In this document: one piece after another, positions 7,901-16,178 of the stretch
Position numbering within the stretch: position 1 is the first letter of the stretch
How the letters are laid out: each line of letters begins with the position of its first letter
Origin: an uncultured bacterium
GTDB lineage: Bacteria > Muiribacteriota > Ozemobacteria > Ozemobacterales > Ozemobacteraceae
Direction: 5' to 3'
Length of the DNA stretch: 64,000 bases
NCBI GenBank assembly: GCA_937949615.1
Contig: CALEDQ010000030.1
Location: 124,001-188,000 of the forward strand
Notes under the pieces: generated by a model
What the model was told of the DNA's origin: nothing
Database searches by the model: none
The model's input: only the letters and a program-made list of their open reading frames with translations
Program-made: the position numbers and the translations under genes

Positions 7901-10873
7901 GGCAGCCGACTCAGCAGTTACCACATAATCAGGAAGCCCACCGATTTCAGAGAGAATGAAAGCCGGATTATCTTCGCGATCGGCTATTTCCTGAAAGGTC
8001 ATTCCCTTATGCTGCAGACTGCTGCAGATTTCACGATCGATTACCAGAGGAAAAGCCGGATTCTGAACCGAGCAGGCCTCCAGCACCGCTGCCCGCTTGA
8101 TCGGGTCACCGACTATGGCAAAATCAAGACGGGTATCGACACTGCCGATACTGCCGGCAAACATTTTTCCGTAAGCCAGACCGACACCGATCTGATATTT
8201 GAACAATCCCCTTTTGCTGCGCTGGCGATTGATCTGCAGAAGTTTGACCAGCATCAGTGATGCCGCATTAAAAGCCCGTTCTGAAGCAGATTCTTTCAAG
8301 TCGGGATTTTCGGCAAAAACCGCTTCAATGGCATCACCGATGTATTTGTATATTCTTCCGCCATTATCTGAAATAATGCGGGTCATCTGGGCAAAATGCT
8401 CGTTGAGCAGTTCTGTAATCTCATCCGGCCGGTATTTTTCGCACATGCCGGTAAAATTGCGAATATCTGAAACCAGAGCTACGCCAGAAAAGGCATCAGT
8501 GTCTGAAGGGCCGCCGGCTTCATTTTTCCGGCTCATGGCTTCGATCGCATGGTCAGAAATCAAGGTTGCAAGTTTTTCTCTTTCTTTCAGGCCTTTCGCC
8601 ATATTCGAGAATTCATAACAGAGCAACCCCAGCTCATCGTTACTGCTGCTGGTAATTTCGATGTCGAGATGACCGGCTGCAACCTTGTCAAGCGCACTTT
8701 TAAGACCTGAGATCGGGTCAAGAAACAGTCTGCCCGAAAGATAGCTGCAGAGAAGAACCACAACGAGCGTCAGACCGAGAATGAAACCAAGCATCATCAG
8801 GCGGTAGCTGATTGCGCGCTCAAGGTCAAAATGCTGTGCACCTCCGGCAATGACTGTCTGAGAATATTTTTTTGAGGGCAGGGCCACGAGCGAAAGGTTG
8901 TCATATCTCGCTCCGGCATAACTATCGCGGAAATAAGCTATTTCAGCCAGTGACCGGCTCTTTTCAAGAAAATCCGGGCTTGAATGGCGATCGGGTTTAT
9001 AAAGATAGGTCAGCCCCTGAGGCGAAATGCGATAGGCAACGAAGATAAACCCTGGGTTGTTCAGTCCGAAATAATCGACTGAATGTTTGAAGGTTTTTAC
9101 GTCGAGAGCCTGGTCATCCCAGACAACCATGAGAGCATATTTTTCCTGACCATCTATTTTAATCAGCTCATGCATCTGAGTTGCGGTGATCATGCCAAGC
9201 TGGCGCGCGATCGGGAAAGAGCGGCGCTTGTCAACCTCTTCGATCAGGTCGTTGCCACTCACCGACTTATAGGCTTCAATCGAAGTCGTCTGCTGCGGGG
9301 TCGCCTCGAACTTTTTAAGTTTTATTCCGGGGTTTGCGGCAAGTATTTTTTTCCGCAGAGCGCTCACAAGGGGAAACTTGAAAGCTTCGAAAGTCGGTTC
9401 ACCTTCTGCCTGGGTGTGACCACTGTATTCCCTTATGCCTTCACCGGTTTCATCCATGATGGCAAAGCTAAGCAAAGGCAGAGGCTGTGGTCGGTCCCGG
9501 AAAATGCTGGCAACCCGGTCACGGGCAGCAGTGCTTTTGGGGCCCTGCTCTTTAAGAAGGTTTCTGAACTTTTCATCGACTACCGCTTCGGCAAAGGCAG
9601 CCTTGTATTCGTCAAGGATCTGGGCTTTGCGTGCATCGAACTGTTTGATACAGAACTGCAGCTGCGACACTGTCTGAAAATGTATTGCCCGGCGGTACTG
9701 AGTGACATAGCCATAGGCGGTAATGATCAGCATGCTGACCGGAAGAGTTGCAGCCAGAAGGTAAGTAAGAATAAATCTCAGCCTGAGATTTATATCAGGC
9801 CAGGCACCAAGCAGCCAACCCCTGATAAGAAGCAGTATCAGAGCTCCACCGGCAAAAAGATTGAGAAAAAACAGCCACAGAGGCTGCGCCTGGTCTTTAA
9901 TAATCGGCATCAGCAACACGGCCAGATGTGACTGACTTTTTCCGAGGTAAGAATAGGCATTGAAGCTTCCAAGTTGAGTAACTGGCGGAATACCTTCGTG
10001 CAGCCACTTCTTAAGGTCATTCTCTTTCAACGAAACCTTTTCGCGCGCCCAGTCTTTGAGCAATCCTGACTTCTGCAGAGGTGACTGAACCACCAACCCG
10101 CCAAAACCCTTAAACAGGGGGACAAAGGCTCCATACCCTATTCTCTGCTCTCGAAGGTCCCGGAGGGCAAGAAGTTTTCCTGAGAAATTGCTCTTTTCAT
10201 CACTGCGGGTAAAAAGAAACAGGCCGTATGCGCCCTTGCCCCTGACCTCGAAAAAGTCCCACATGAACCAGTGCGGAAAAAACCGGTAAAAAGCGAAAGA
10301 AGGCCGGCCACGCTGGGTTCTGGCCATGACGTCAGATCTGGCTTCACCACCAAGAATACCGGCAACCATGGCGTCGTTCTGGCGGGCAATATCGCCACTT
10401 ATTTTTTCGCCGCGGTTGGTATGCACCAGATGTTCGAAGGCCCGGCAAAAGGCTCTGCGACTTGGCCGATAGTCGGTATGCGATAAAAGCATTTCGGTAC
10501 TGGCACCGCTGTCTGGAATATGAAACAGAAACAGTTCATATTTCGGAAATGGCCAGCGGAAGATTTTTTCAGATCTCTGCTGCAGACCTGAAGTCAGCTG
10601 CGCCGGCTTCAAATCGGCCTCTACCAGAGATTTGAAAGTATCAATAAAATCGCCGCCACGGCGGGCAAACTGAAAAGGAAAATCGGCGCCGGCAGCGAGA
10701 GCTTCGACTTCCTGCTGTGCAAGTTCTTTCTGTTCCTGACGTTTCCAGTGAGTATCTATACCGGCCAGAAAGCTGATGGCAAAGTTCAGAGACAGAAGCG
10801 GCAGAAAGCACAGCAGAACCAGCAGATACAGGCTCTGCCCTTTCCCGGTCTGTGATTTCGCGTTTTTGCTCAA
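4952..10873 (-). CDS. Giant (1,973 aa) membrane sensor with two class III nucleotide cyclase domains
   Basis: Order along the protein: TM near 13-33; sensory region; paired TMs near 325-385; second sensory region; TM near 705-730; HAMP about 730-780; cyclase domain 1 about 795-960; TM near 1030; sensory region; TMs near 1330-1380; sensory region; TM near 1690-1710; HAMP about 1711-1765; cyclase domain 2 about 1795-1965. Domain 1 keeps both metal Asp residues (D803, D847) but has IKRAAVLE where the catalytic Asn and Arg belong. Domain 2 has Gly1805 at the first metal Asp position but keeps VNVTARIE (N1918, R1922) and Thr seven residues before the Asn, as in class IIIb enzymes. Together they could form one composite active site, as C1 and C2 do in animal adenylyl cyclases (inference). 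Start is TTG, overlapping the stop of the zinc-ribbon gene as TTGA, with GGAGTG upstream. Product is probably cAMP; the signal is unknown. Confidence 0.9.
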   Translation of the reverse strand: MSKNAKSQTGKGQSLYLLVLLCFLPLLSLNFAISFLAGIDTHWKRQEQKELAQQEVEALAAGADFPFQFARRGGDFIDTFKSLVEADLKPAQLTSGLQQRSEKIFRWPFPKYELFLFHIPDSGASTEMLLSHTDYRPSRRAFCRAFEHLVHTNRGEKISGDIARQNDAMVAGILGGEARSDVMARTQRGRPSFAFYRFFPHWFMWDFFEVRGKGAYGLFLFTRSDEKSNFSGKLLALRDLREQRIGYGAFVPLFKGFGGLVVQSPLQKSGLLKDWAREKVSLKENDLKKWLHEGIPPVTQLGSFNAYSYLGKSQSHLAVLLMPIIKDQAQPLWLFFLNLFAGGALILLLIRGWLLGAWPDINLRLRFILTYLLAATLPVSMLIITAYGYVTQYRRAIHFQTVSQLQFCIKQFDARKAQILDEYKAAFAEAVVDEKFRNLLKEQGPKSTAARDRVASIFRDRPQPLPLLSFAIMDETGEGIREYSGHTQAEGEPTFEAFKFPLVSALRKKILAANPGIKLKKFEATPQQTTSIEAYKSVSGNDLIEEVDKRRSFPIARQLGMITATQMHELIKIDGQEKYALMVVWDDQALDVKTFKHSVDYFGLNNPGFIFVAYRISPQGLTYLYKPDRHSSPDFLEKSRSLAEIAYFRDSYAGARYDNLSLVALPSKKYSQTVIAGGAQHFDLERAISYRLMMLGFILGLTLVVVLLCSYLSGRLFLDPISGLKSALDKVAAGHLDIEITSSSNDELGLLCYEFSNMAKGLKEREKLATLISDHAIEAMSRKNEAGGPSDTDAFSGVALVSDIRNFTGMCEKYRPDEITELLNEHFAQMTRIISDNGGRIYKYIGDAIEAVFAENPDLKESASERAFNAASLMLVKLLQINRQRSKRGLFKYQIGVGLAYGKMFAGSIGSVDTRLDFAIVGDPIKRAAVLEACSVQNPAFPLVIDREICSSLQHKGMTFQEIADREDNPAFILSEIGGLPDYVVTAESAAETETGVADAAFNEKTDLNRVVAGSGSGFSHFSVFIAGAAFILLIFAGLFWGDMLLKDSYLDRRKVELSADNLRLIEQFKCEDAVQVAFDNVCRKMLLDMEKLVFIDPPTGSLSEQIANRLSTIEPQRGKPDRAAVFLFDRKSGVGKDAFSTRVVYSQGFPSGILDSLTGLANLRKNTENDISTGTLSSELIPSIYAPTVFSDRITDSMFMFEYLNRTAKVRFEADLEFMFYNFLSDANGMRNGMMVVSARVESLKRSLPILLDGYGGETLIGIKAPGAETAFSDNFPEELKVALASGDTAVLNDYVINEDSFNLDGIKHELLLARHNHAADGGKGNSLPVQIFIAVGFVIMLGYWFRISTGTAALNHSVAGKMWLTLLAAAVVPIITVFYVSELYLSEDQNARMSQERSDLQRFIDLFELRDSFSAPLGWKMVSDWTYATSTAKLMRVLNNASGPEEIEPLKKLLKGMTDSWHLQARTLDRSVFNFIPRDIAVAGKSGWDFASSGYNKNETTEFAMMLQQIARNLASRRNQRLGEVTMRSDAIKGEIVVETGLQTVRSLFGDDVYIKLSHGLGLPIVMNVLSGTAGIIIYPVPTIEKPEYIMVWMVLFDFDGYLARIARNYKGNYLIFPAELHRYGRIVPEGKSTFRQMITPYAAMISSSNLPVSTSINFEGKGWLVEGRPGITQMTSLLLAMAPEEPIRVITDRNRLLFNLLLLVSIGLILLIARNIAADILEPIRYLIEGARAAGSENYAYRIRISRADELGVLCDSFDKMMKGLEEKMLMGRMVSKTALKVSLKDKEQESRRAEYVFLYIGIPDFSTWIKGMSAEQLIADLKGHVSSLSRIIMEQGGDVDKIIGDKLLAVFTAERDRAGAVFSACRAAQEIIMAENRSQLPFPVAIGMNYGEVITGFLGVGEKRDFTVIGDAVNVTARIEGQAEKLRFGRCLISQNVYELASRDFTAREFGEVELKGKSLPLKIYQLTI

Positions 10874-11355
10874 CTGCCACTCCCTGGATCAGTTTTTTTA
10901 GAGTTCCTTATCAGAAAAAAGATATCTACAAATGACAATAAATAGACATAAAAGGTGATATCGAGCCAGGAGTTGTCTTTCAGATTGTTTTCCAGCTGCA
11001 TCAGACCGGTGGTGTTTCCGGTTCTGAAGGCAATCTCAACCTCTTTCTGAATGACCGGAACGACCTCGGCGGTATAAACCAGAATGCCAAAAAGTACCAG
11101 AATAAAAACTAACGCACCTCTGGTTTTGTAGCCAAGCCTCCAGGCACCAAGCCCAGGGCAGACCAGATTCAAGATCATAGCACGCATCATACCAGGCCGG
11201 CTTTCTGCAGGTTTCTCGGCGCTGGCAATCTTTTCGGGCATCGGCAGCTCTTTCACTTTCGACCGGCAGAACGGGCAGATCAATGCTTCCGGCATGATCT
11301 GCTCGGCGCACCATGGACATTTAACCCTTTTGCTTTCGTCTATCTTTTCAATCAT
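10870..11355 (-). CDS. Zinc-ribbon membrane protein (161 aa), first gene of the cyclase operon
   Basis: The N-terminus has a CPWC...CPFC pair of knuckles within the first 32 residues, typical of a small zinc ribbon. After a charged linker there are hydrophobic segments around residues 60-100 and 130-155, so it should sit in the inner membrane with the ribbon in the cytoplasm. The GxGxW-type stretch (CPGLGAWRLGYKTRG) resembles short TM2-type membrane proteins, but I do not assign a family firmly. Its stop overlaps the TTG start of the giant cyclase, so the two are translationally coupled, and it may be an accessory protein or assembly partner of that receptor (inference). It starts with ATG at 11355. 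Confidence 0.75.
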   Translation of the reverse strand: MIEKIDESKRVKCPWCAEQIMPEALICPFCRSKVKELPMPEKIASAEKPAESRPGMMRAMILNLVCPGLGAWRLGYKTRGALVFILVLFGILVYTAEVVPVIQKEVEIAFRTGNTTGLMQLENNLKDNSWLDITFYVYLLSFVDIFFLIRNSKKTDPGSGS

Positions 11356-11487
11356 GGTTGGCAGCTCTGATCAAGACTATGCGATTCATGTTCTGATGAC
11401 TTTCATGTACAATTTATGACAAGACAAGATGAGTGATATATAAAAAATCAGAAAAAAATCCAGCAGTTTTTTTGTTTCTAAATGGCT

Positions 11488-11517
11488 GAGCGGGCAGACC
11501 TGTTGTCCTGCCCGCTC
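11488..11517. terminator. Hairpin between unknown gene and cyclase operon
   Basis: A perfect 10-bp stem (GAGCGGGCAG / CTGCCCGCTC) with a 10-base loop lies 43 bases past the stop of the 130-aa gene on the minus strand. In the minus direction the 3' side is not T-rich; on the plus strand only TTTCGT follows. It is probably a weak terminator for the 130-aa gene. Confidence 0.45.
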
Positions 11518-11559
11518 TTTCGTATGATTCCTTCCCTTGTTCAGGGCCTTGCTCGGGGT

Positions 11560-11952
11560 TCAGTTGAGACCCAGGTCGCCGAAAATCTTGTAAACATGGC
11601 CATCACGGGCAACCCGGAGTTCTTTGCCGGGAAATTCTTTTGGCAGCTCAATTGTAAGCAGTTCAACGACCTCTTTCTCAATATTCTCGACAAGATCTTC
11701 CGGCACCCGGTTTAAGGTTGCAAGTTTGACTCTGAATACATAACCCGGCCCGAACTGTGAGCCAATTCCGACCGAGAATGAAACCCCCAGATCGAAAAGA
11801 CCGTCGGCATCGGGGGTGACGCCCCTGCCATGCGCAGGTCGGTTTGGCCTGAGGGGATAAAGCTCACCGTATTTCTCTTCAAGAATGCGATCGATACGAT
11901 TGAAAAGATTTTGCAGCCGGTCTTCCCATTTTTCGAGTAACGGATTCTTCAA
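11560..11952 (-). CDS. Conserved-looking protein of unknown function (130 aa)
   Basis: I do not recognise the family. It is a soluble protein with no signal peptide or membrane segment. The N-terminal 35 residues are charged and helix-prone; then comes a Pro/Gly/Asp-rich turn (residues about 35-55), a glycine-rich beta-like stretch (DLGVSFSVGIGSQFGPGYVF), and an acidic helix ending in an alpha/beta-type tail. The length, clean reading frame and codon use match the neighbours. It stands alone: the gene on its left is separated by a hairpin and the mntP-like gene on its right is divergent with an 86-base gap. Confidence 0.6.
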   Translation of the reverse strand: MKNPLLEKWEDRLQNLFNRIDRILEEKYGELYPLRPNRPAHGRGVTPDADGLFDLGVSFSVGIGSQFGPGYVFRVKLATLNRVPEDLVENIEKEVVELLTIELPKEFPGKELRVARDGHVYKIFGDLGLN

Positions 11953-12038
11953 AACGCCTTCTCCAAAGGTTTTGCTACAAAAGCAACAGCAGCTGTGCTA
12001 TACTGCTGCCATCTTACCACATTAAGCAAATAATCTCC

Positions 12039-12611
12039 ATGACTCTCAATGATTTCATTTTCAGCTTTGGTGTTGCCTTTGCTCTCGGCTGTGATGCCTT
12101 TGCCGTCGGCATGGCGGTAGGAACCAGAGGGCCGTGTCGGCGGGCCTGTTTCCGGTTATGGTTTCATTTCGGGCTGTTTCAGTTTCTCATGCCGATAATC
12201 GGCTGGGCCATCGGTAACTCTGTCTATCAGTATATAAAAGATATCGATCACTGGATCGCTTTTACGCTGATGTTCATCATCGCCACCAAAATGTTCAAAG
12301 AAAGCATGTCTGGTGAAGATGAAACGGACGATGAAAAGAAAGAATCCGACGCCGGCGACCCGACGCGCGGCTGGTCACTGGTTGGGCTTTCGATTGCCAC
12401 CAGCATCGATGCACTGGGCGTGGGATTTGGCATGGGCATTGCCCGCATGTCATTGCTGAAACCGGCAATCATCATCGGCATCACTGCCGCAATCATGACT
12501 TACACTGGCATCGCCATGGGTCGACGGCTGTCAGAGTCCTTCGGCAAGCGGGTCGAAACCGCCGGAGCCATCATTCTCTACATTATCGCTTTCAAACTGC
12601 TCTACATTTAA
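12039..12611 (+). CDS. mntP: MntP-family manganese efflux pump
   Basis: This inner-membrane protein should export Mn2+. The 190-aa length and six hydrophobic segments match MntP (DUF204). It has the two family signatures: DAFAVGMAVG in the first helix (Asp19) and TSIDALGVGFGMG in the fourth, each with the acidic residue expected to line the metal path. A charged cytoplasmic loop (residues about 90-108, rich in Glu/Asp/Lys) separates the two halves. I see no yybP-ykoY riboswitch in the 86-base leader, which is too short for one. The last 4 bases overlap the end of the convergent Gate-domain gene. Confidence 0.85.
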   Translation: MTLNDFIFSFGVAFALGCDAFAVGMAVGTRGPCRRACFRLWFHFGLFQFLMPIIGWAIGNSVYQYIKDIDHWIAFTLMFIIATKMFKESMSGEDETDDEKKESDAGDPTRGWSLVGLSIATSIDALGVGFGMGIARMSLLKPAIIIGITAAIMTYTGIAMGRRLSESFGKRVETAGAIILYIIAFKLLYI

Positions 12612-13771
12612 TAGATAAGAATATACAGATAGTGAGCGGTAACTCCCGCCAGCAGACCACCGACCGTATGTGAAATCAGCGCCTTTGAGGTCAGTTCACG
12701 GTATTTCAGAGCATCCAGCATTGCGGTATGAGTACTGAGGTAACCGCTCCAGCACATGCCCATGGCGGTAAAAACCGCAATTTCATTGCCTCCCACCACA
12801 CCATGCTTAAGAAAAGTGCTGATGAGCGAGAGAGCAGCGCCAACCGCACCAAGGCTGGTGATCGGAAAAGCGATCAATTCAGGGCTGGTAAAGCCAAAAA
12901 GCAGTTTGAACAACCAGGAAAATTTGCCGGCCAGCCATGGCATGACCGGCACCCCTTCATAAGCCAGCCCCTGATAGCCGGCGGCAGCGTCAGCCGGGCC
13001 AAAAGTGAAAAGCATAACCATCGAACTGATGATCAGAACTCCCGGTATAATTGCCAGTCCCAGATCGACACCCTGCTTGCCACCATCGAGAATAGCATTG
13101 AGAAAGCGCAAAAATATCGGCCCTTTAGACTTAAACGATATATCACCAACAACCGGCAGTTCAGCAGCAGAAGCTTCGGGTTCCACTTCCTTTATCAATG
13201 GCCTGATCAGCTTCTGCATAAGCCTGGTCGATACTATGGCACCGACAACAGCGCCGGCCAGGCCAACCAGAGAGGCAGCGGCAAACCCTTTTCCGACCAT
13301 AAAGGTTATAACGATCAGCCCCATGCCGAAAGCAGTACCAAAATTGGTCAGCGACACCAGTTCGTATTTCTTGAAATAACCGCTGAAATTGCGGTCATGC
13401 GCAAGACTGATAATGGCCGGGTTATCTGAGAAAAAGGTCATCAGGCCACCAAGAGCCGCGACACCCGGCAGATTGAATAATGGTCGCATCAGTGGCGCCA
13501 GAATCATTTCGAGCAGTCTGATGACACCAAATTCGACGAGCAGCTTGCCAAGAGCACCCGCCATCACCGTAATACCCATGATATAGAACACGGTATTCAT
13601 AAGCAGGTCGTGGGCAGTCTTCATGATCGTGTTGAACATGTTCGAGACGCCCATTTTATAACCAACAAAGCCAAAAATAGTGCCAAAAATCAGAAGAAAA
13701 ACCAGCCCTTCGATTTTTCGCCAGGCAAGTTTATGACGGGCTTTGATGAGTTTACGCTGAAGACGGTTCAT
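12608..13771 (-). CDS. Nucleoside-recognition (Gate) domain membrane protein
   Basis: A 387-aa polytopic inner-membrane protein related to the Gate/nucleoside-recognition family that includes spore maturation proteins SpmA/SpmB and YjiH. Visible features are a basic N-terminus, about nine hydrophobic segments, and conserved-looking stretches LGGLMTFFSDNPAIISLA and TNFGTAFGMGLIV in the first half, with a similar arrangement (GMCWSGYLSTHTAMLDAL) in the second. Substrate is unknown; family members are linked to nucleoside or ion transport but few are characterised. AAAGGT lies 6 bases before the ATG. A (TG)10 tract sits about 20-40 bases upstream of the start codon, between this gene and the upstream hydrolase, so expression could vary with tract length. 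Confidence 0.75.
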   Translation of the reverse strand: MNRLQRKLIKARHKLAWRKIEGLVFLLIFGTIFGFVGYKMGVSNMFNTIMKTAHDLLMNTVFYIMGITVMAGALGKLLVEFGVIRLLEMILAPLMRPLFNLPGVAALGGLMTFFSDNPAIISLAHDRNFSGYFKKYELVSLTNFGTAFGMGLIVITFMVGKGFAAASLVGLAGAVVGAIVSTRLMQKLIRPLIKEVEPEASAAELPVVGDISFKSKGPIFLRFLNAILDGGKQGVDLGLAIIPGVLIISSMVMLFTFGPADAAAGYQGLAYEGVPVMPWLAGKFSWLFKLLFGFTSPELIAFPITSLGAVGAALSLISTFLKHGVVGGNEIAVFTAMGMCWSGYLSTHTAMLDALKYRELTSKALISHTVGGLLAGVTAHYLYILIY

Positions 13772-13790
13772 GGTGTGACCTTTCTGTGAC

Positions 13791-13811
13791 TGTGTGTGTG
13801 TGTGTGTGTGT
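13791..13811. repeat. (TG)10 dinucleotide microsatellite
   Basis: An uninterrupted run of ten TG units followed by T, in the 59-base gap between the hydrolase stop and the Gate-protein ATG. It is just upstream of the ribosome-binding site. It is read as (AC)10 on the mRNA strand. Tracts of this kind are prone to slipped-strand length change. Confidence 0.95.
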
Positions 13812-13830
13812 AAATGTTTGTCAGTATTCG

Positions 13831-14721
13831 TTACTGTCTGCCGGGAACCCCCGACCTGAAAAGAAAGTTCAGAAAACGCATTTCAAATTCGACCGGTGCC
13901 TTATGGTGAGCGCATACGTGCCAGGCCTCAGGCACTGACCAGGTCTGCGCCTGTGGCAGACGGCCCTTAAGTGAACTGAAGGCATTCATATCGGCCCTGA
14001 TATCTCTTTCGTCATGAATCAGCAAAACCGGCCGGTTACTGATACCACGGGTTTTGCTCTCAGGGCTGTTGGAAGCGTAGTCGATACCGGTAACCTGCTT
14101 CGTGACCCAGAAGGCAAGATCGGTAAGGGGCGTATCAGGAATCAGTAAATTGTTCCAGGCATCGCGGGCAGCGATCTTGCGCAGGCTTTCAAAACTCGAT
14201 TCAAGAATAAAAGCTTTTATTTCCGGCAGGTTTTCGGCACCATTGATAAGCGTCGCCGCACCCATCGAACGACCATAGGCGGCAATCAGCGTTGTCGAAG
14301 CAATAAGCCCCTTTTCTCTGGCCGCATCGATGACTGCACGAAGATCTTTCCATTCATGCAGACCAATGGTGCAGTATTTGCCGCCACTGCGGCCGTGCGC
14401 CCTGAAGTCGGGTATGAGCAGACTGTAGCCGGCCCGGCGCAGAAAGCCGACCATGTCGTCCATGCGCATCAGATTAACGCCGTGACCATGGCAGAGAATC
14501 AACGTGGCAGCTTCAGGAGCACCTTTGTAGAATACCGCATGAATATCTATACCGTCTTCGGTTCTGGCTTTGAGCTCGACGTAATCATTGTCGCTCAGAC
14601 GCCCGGGGTTAGCGAGAACCGGACGGTTGATCATTTCGTTAACCGTGTAGACAAGCATGACCACCAGGCCGGTAACTACCAGCCCGACGGCATAAACAAC
14701 CTTTCGCAAAACACCGCGCAT
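13831..14721 (-). CDS. Membrane-anchored alpha/beta hydrolase
   Basis: The frame is open further upstream, but ATG 14721 is the likely start: it lies 7 bases after the aminopeptidase stop, with AGAGG overlapping that stop, and the longer version would run back through the aminopeptidase gene. The resulting 296-aa protein has one N-terminal membrane segment (about 5-27) followed by a serine-hydrolase fold: HGHGVN oxyanion region, nucleophile elbow GRSMGA, acid in HDERDIR, and His in EAWHVCAH. It resembles the BAAT/BEM46-like branch of alpha/beta hydrolases. It probably faces the periplasm; the substrate is unknown. Confidence 0.8.
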   Translation of the reverse strand: MRGVLRKVVYAVGLVVTGLVVMLVYTVNEMINRPVLANPGRLSDNDYVELKARTEDGIDIHAVFYKGAPEAATLILCHGHGVNLMRMDDMVGFLRRAGYSLLIPDFRAHGRSGGKYCTIGLHEWKDLRAVIDAAREKGLIASTTLIAAYGRSMGAATLINGAENLPEIKAFILESSFESLRKIAARDAWNNLLIPDTPLTDLAFWVTKQVTGIDYASNSPESKTRGISNRPVLLIHDERDIRADMNAFSSLKGRLPQAQTWSVPEAWHVCAHHKAPVEFEMRFLNFLFRSGVPGRQ

Positions 14722-14728
14722 AAAACCT

Positions 14729-16030
14729 CTAGCAGCTGTAGAATTCGAGCAGGGCTTTGAACATGGCCAGATTGTCTTCAACACCGCAAAGTTCACGAAT
14801 CGAATGCATCGCGAGCATCGGAATACCGACATCGACTGAAGCGATACTGACGTGGGTTGAAGAAATCGGCCCGATAGTCGAGCCACCACGCATATCAGAA
14901 CGATTAACGAACCGCTGCACTTTGACGCCGGCCTTTTCGCAGACCTGCATGAAAGCGGCGCCTGAAACGGCATCTGAAGTATAACTGCGGTTGGCACTGA
15001 GCTTGATCACGACGCCGCCATTGAGCATGGGTCGCGAAGTCGGGTCAGCTTTGCCGCCCATATTCGGGTGCACTGCGTGAGCTCCGTCGCACGAAACGAT
15101 GAAAGAACGGGCCAGAGCTCTGAAATAATCACTGCGCCCGCCGCCGGCAGCAAGAACGACACGTTCGAGCAATTCGGCAAGAATCTGTGAATCGGCCCCC
15201 TGCCGGGTGGAACTGCCGCATTCCTCGTGGTCAAAAGCAGCAACCACACAGGTTGCAGCCGGTTTTTTCACTTCGCAGAGAGCTGAGACGCTTGCCAGCA
15301 CCGACCCGAGATTATCGATACGGCCGGCAGAAATGAACTCTTCGCGGGCACCGATCAGACTGCCCTTTTCGTATTCGTAAAGAAACAGGTCAAAATCGAG
15401 AATATCGGCGACTTTCACTTTGAGTTCCTTCGCCAGCAGACCGACAAGATAACCTTTCTCTTCGAGCTTCTGGTTGATCTGGCCAAGCATTGGCAGCAGG
15501 TCGGTCTGTTTGTTCGGCACGAAACCGTTATTGGCATCAGGGTTCATGTGAATGGCAATATTCGGAATTACGCACACCGGGCGCGTAATATTAATCAGCT
15601 TCACCGAAGGATTCAGAATATCGGCGCTGCGGCAGACGACCCGGCCGGCAATTGCCAGAGGGCGGTCAAACCAGGTGCTGAGAATCGGGCCACCGTAAAC
15701 TTCAGTGTTGAGCTTCAGGTATTTTTCTTCGGCAACCATTTCGGGAGCCGGTTTAATGCGAAAACAGGGTGAATCGGTGTGAGAACCGATGATTCTGAAA
15801 CCGGCAGAGGTGACCGGCTTGCTGCCGGCAACGAACGCGAGCAACGCCGAGTCGTTACGCACGACAAAATAGCGGCCGCCAGCCTTGATTTTCCAGTCTT
15901 CGCCTTCTTCAAGCTGCTGAAATTTATTCTTTTCGAGAAGTTTTCTGGTAGCGGCCACGGCATGAAAAGCCGTCGGACTGGCGTAACAGAAATCGATGAG
16001 TTGTTCGGCAAATTTTCTCGCATCAGACAT
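14729..16030 (-). CDS. apeB: M18 family aminopeptidase (aspartyl aminopeptidase type)
   Basis: A 433-aa cytosolic dinuclear zinc aminopeptidase that removes N-terminal, often acidic, residues from peptides. Motifs in order: GSHTDSP (metal-binding His and Asp, about residue 85), FDHEECGSSTRQGA (catalytic Glu and metal Glu), SCDGAHAVHPN, and MRGGSTIGPI near the C-terminus, all typical of M18. Length fits the family. It is first in a run with the alpha/beta hydrolase and the Gate membrane protein. For a peptide- and amino-acid-fermenting organism, a role in peptide breakdown is natural. Confidence 0.92.
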   Translation of the reverse strand: MSDARKFAEQLIDFCYASPTAFHAVAATRKLLEKNKFQQLEEGEDWKIKAGGRYFVVRNDSALLAFVAGSKPVTSAGFRIIGSHTDSPCFRIKPAPEMVAEEKYLKLNTEVYGGPILSTWFDRPLAIAGRVVCRSADILNPSVKLINITRPVCVIPNIAIHMNPDANNGFVPNKQTDLLPMLGQINQKLEEKGYLVGLLAKELKVKVADILDFDLFLYEYEKGSLIGAREEFISAGRIDNLGSVLASVSALCEVKKPAATCVVAAFDHEECGSSTRQGADSQILAELLERVVLAAGGGRSDYFRALARSFIVSCDGAHAVHPNMGGKADPTSRPMLNGGVVIKLSANRSYTSDAVSGAAFMQVCEKAGVKVQRFVNRSDMRGGSTIGPISSTHVSIASVDVGIPMLAMHSIRELCGVEDNLAMFKALLEFYSC

Positions 16031-16178
16031 GATTGAAACCTCGAAGCAGATTTTAGTTTCCCAATTCTACCACAGTTATCTGCAAGCCGCTGCCAAAACA
16101 GGTCGCTTTTCTGATTAAACTTGCGCCGATAAAATGCCGATAACCTGCACAGACATAAACAGACAAGGATAAGCAGGC

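Noticed and set aside
9083..9931. 282-codon open frame on the plus strand
   Set aside because: Fully antisense to the giant cyclase; no ribosome-binding site and unlikely amino-acid composition.
11953..12038. Mn2+ (yybP-ykoY) riboswitch before mntP
   Set aside because: The 86-base gap is too short and lacks the conserved loop sequences.
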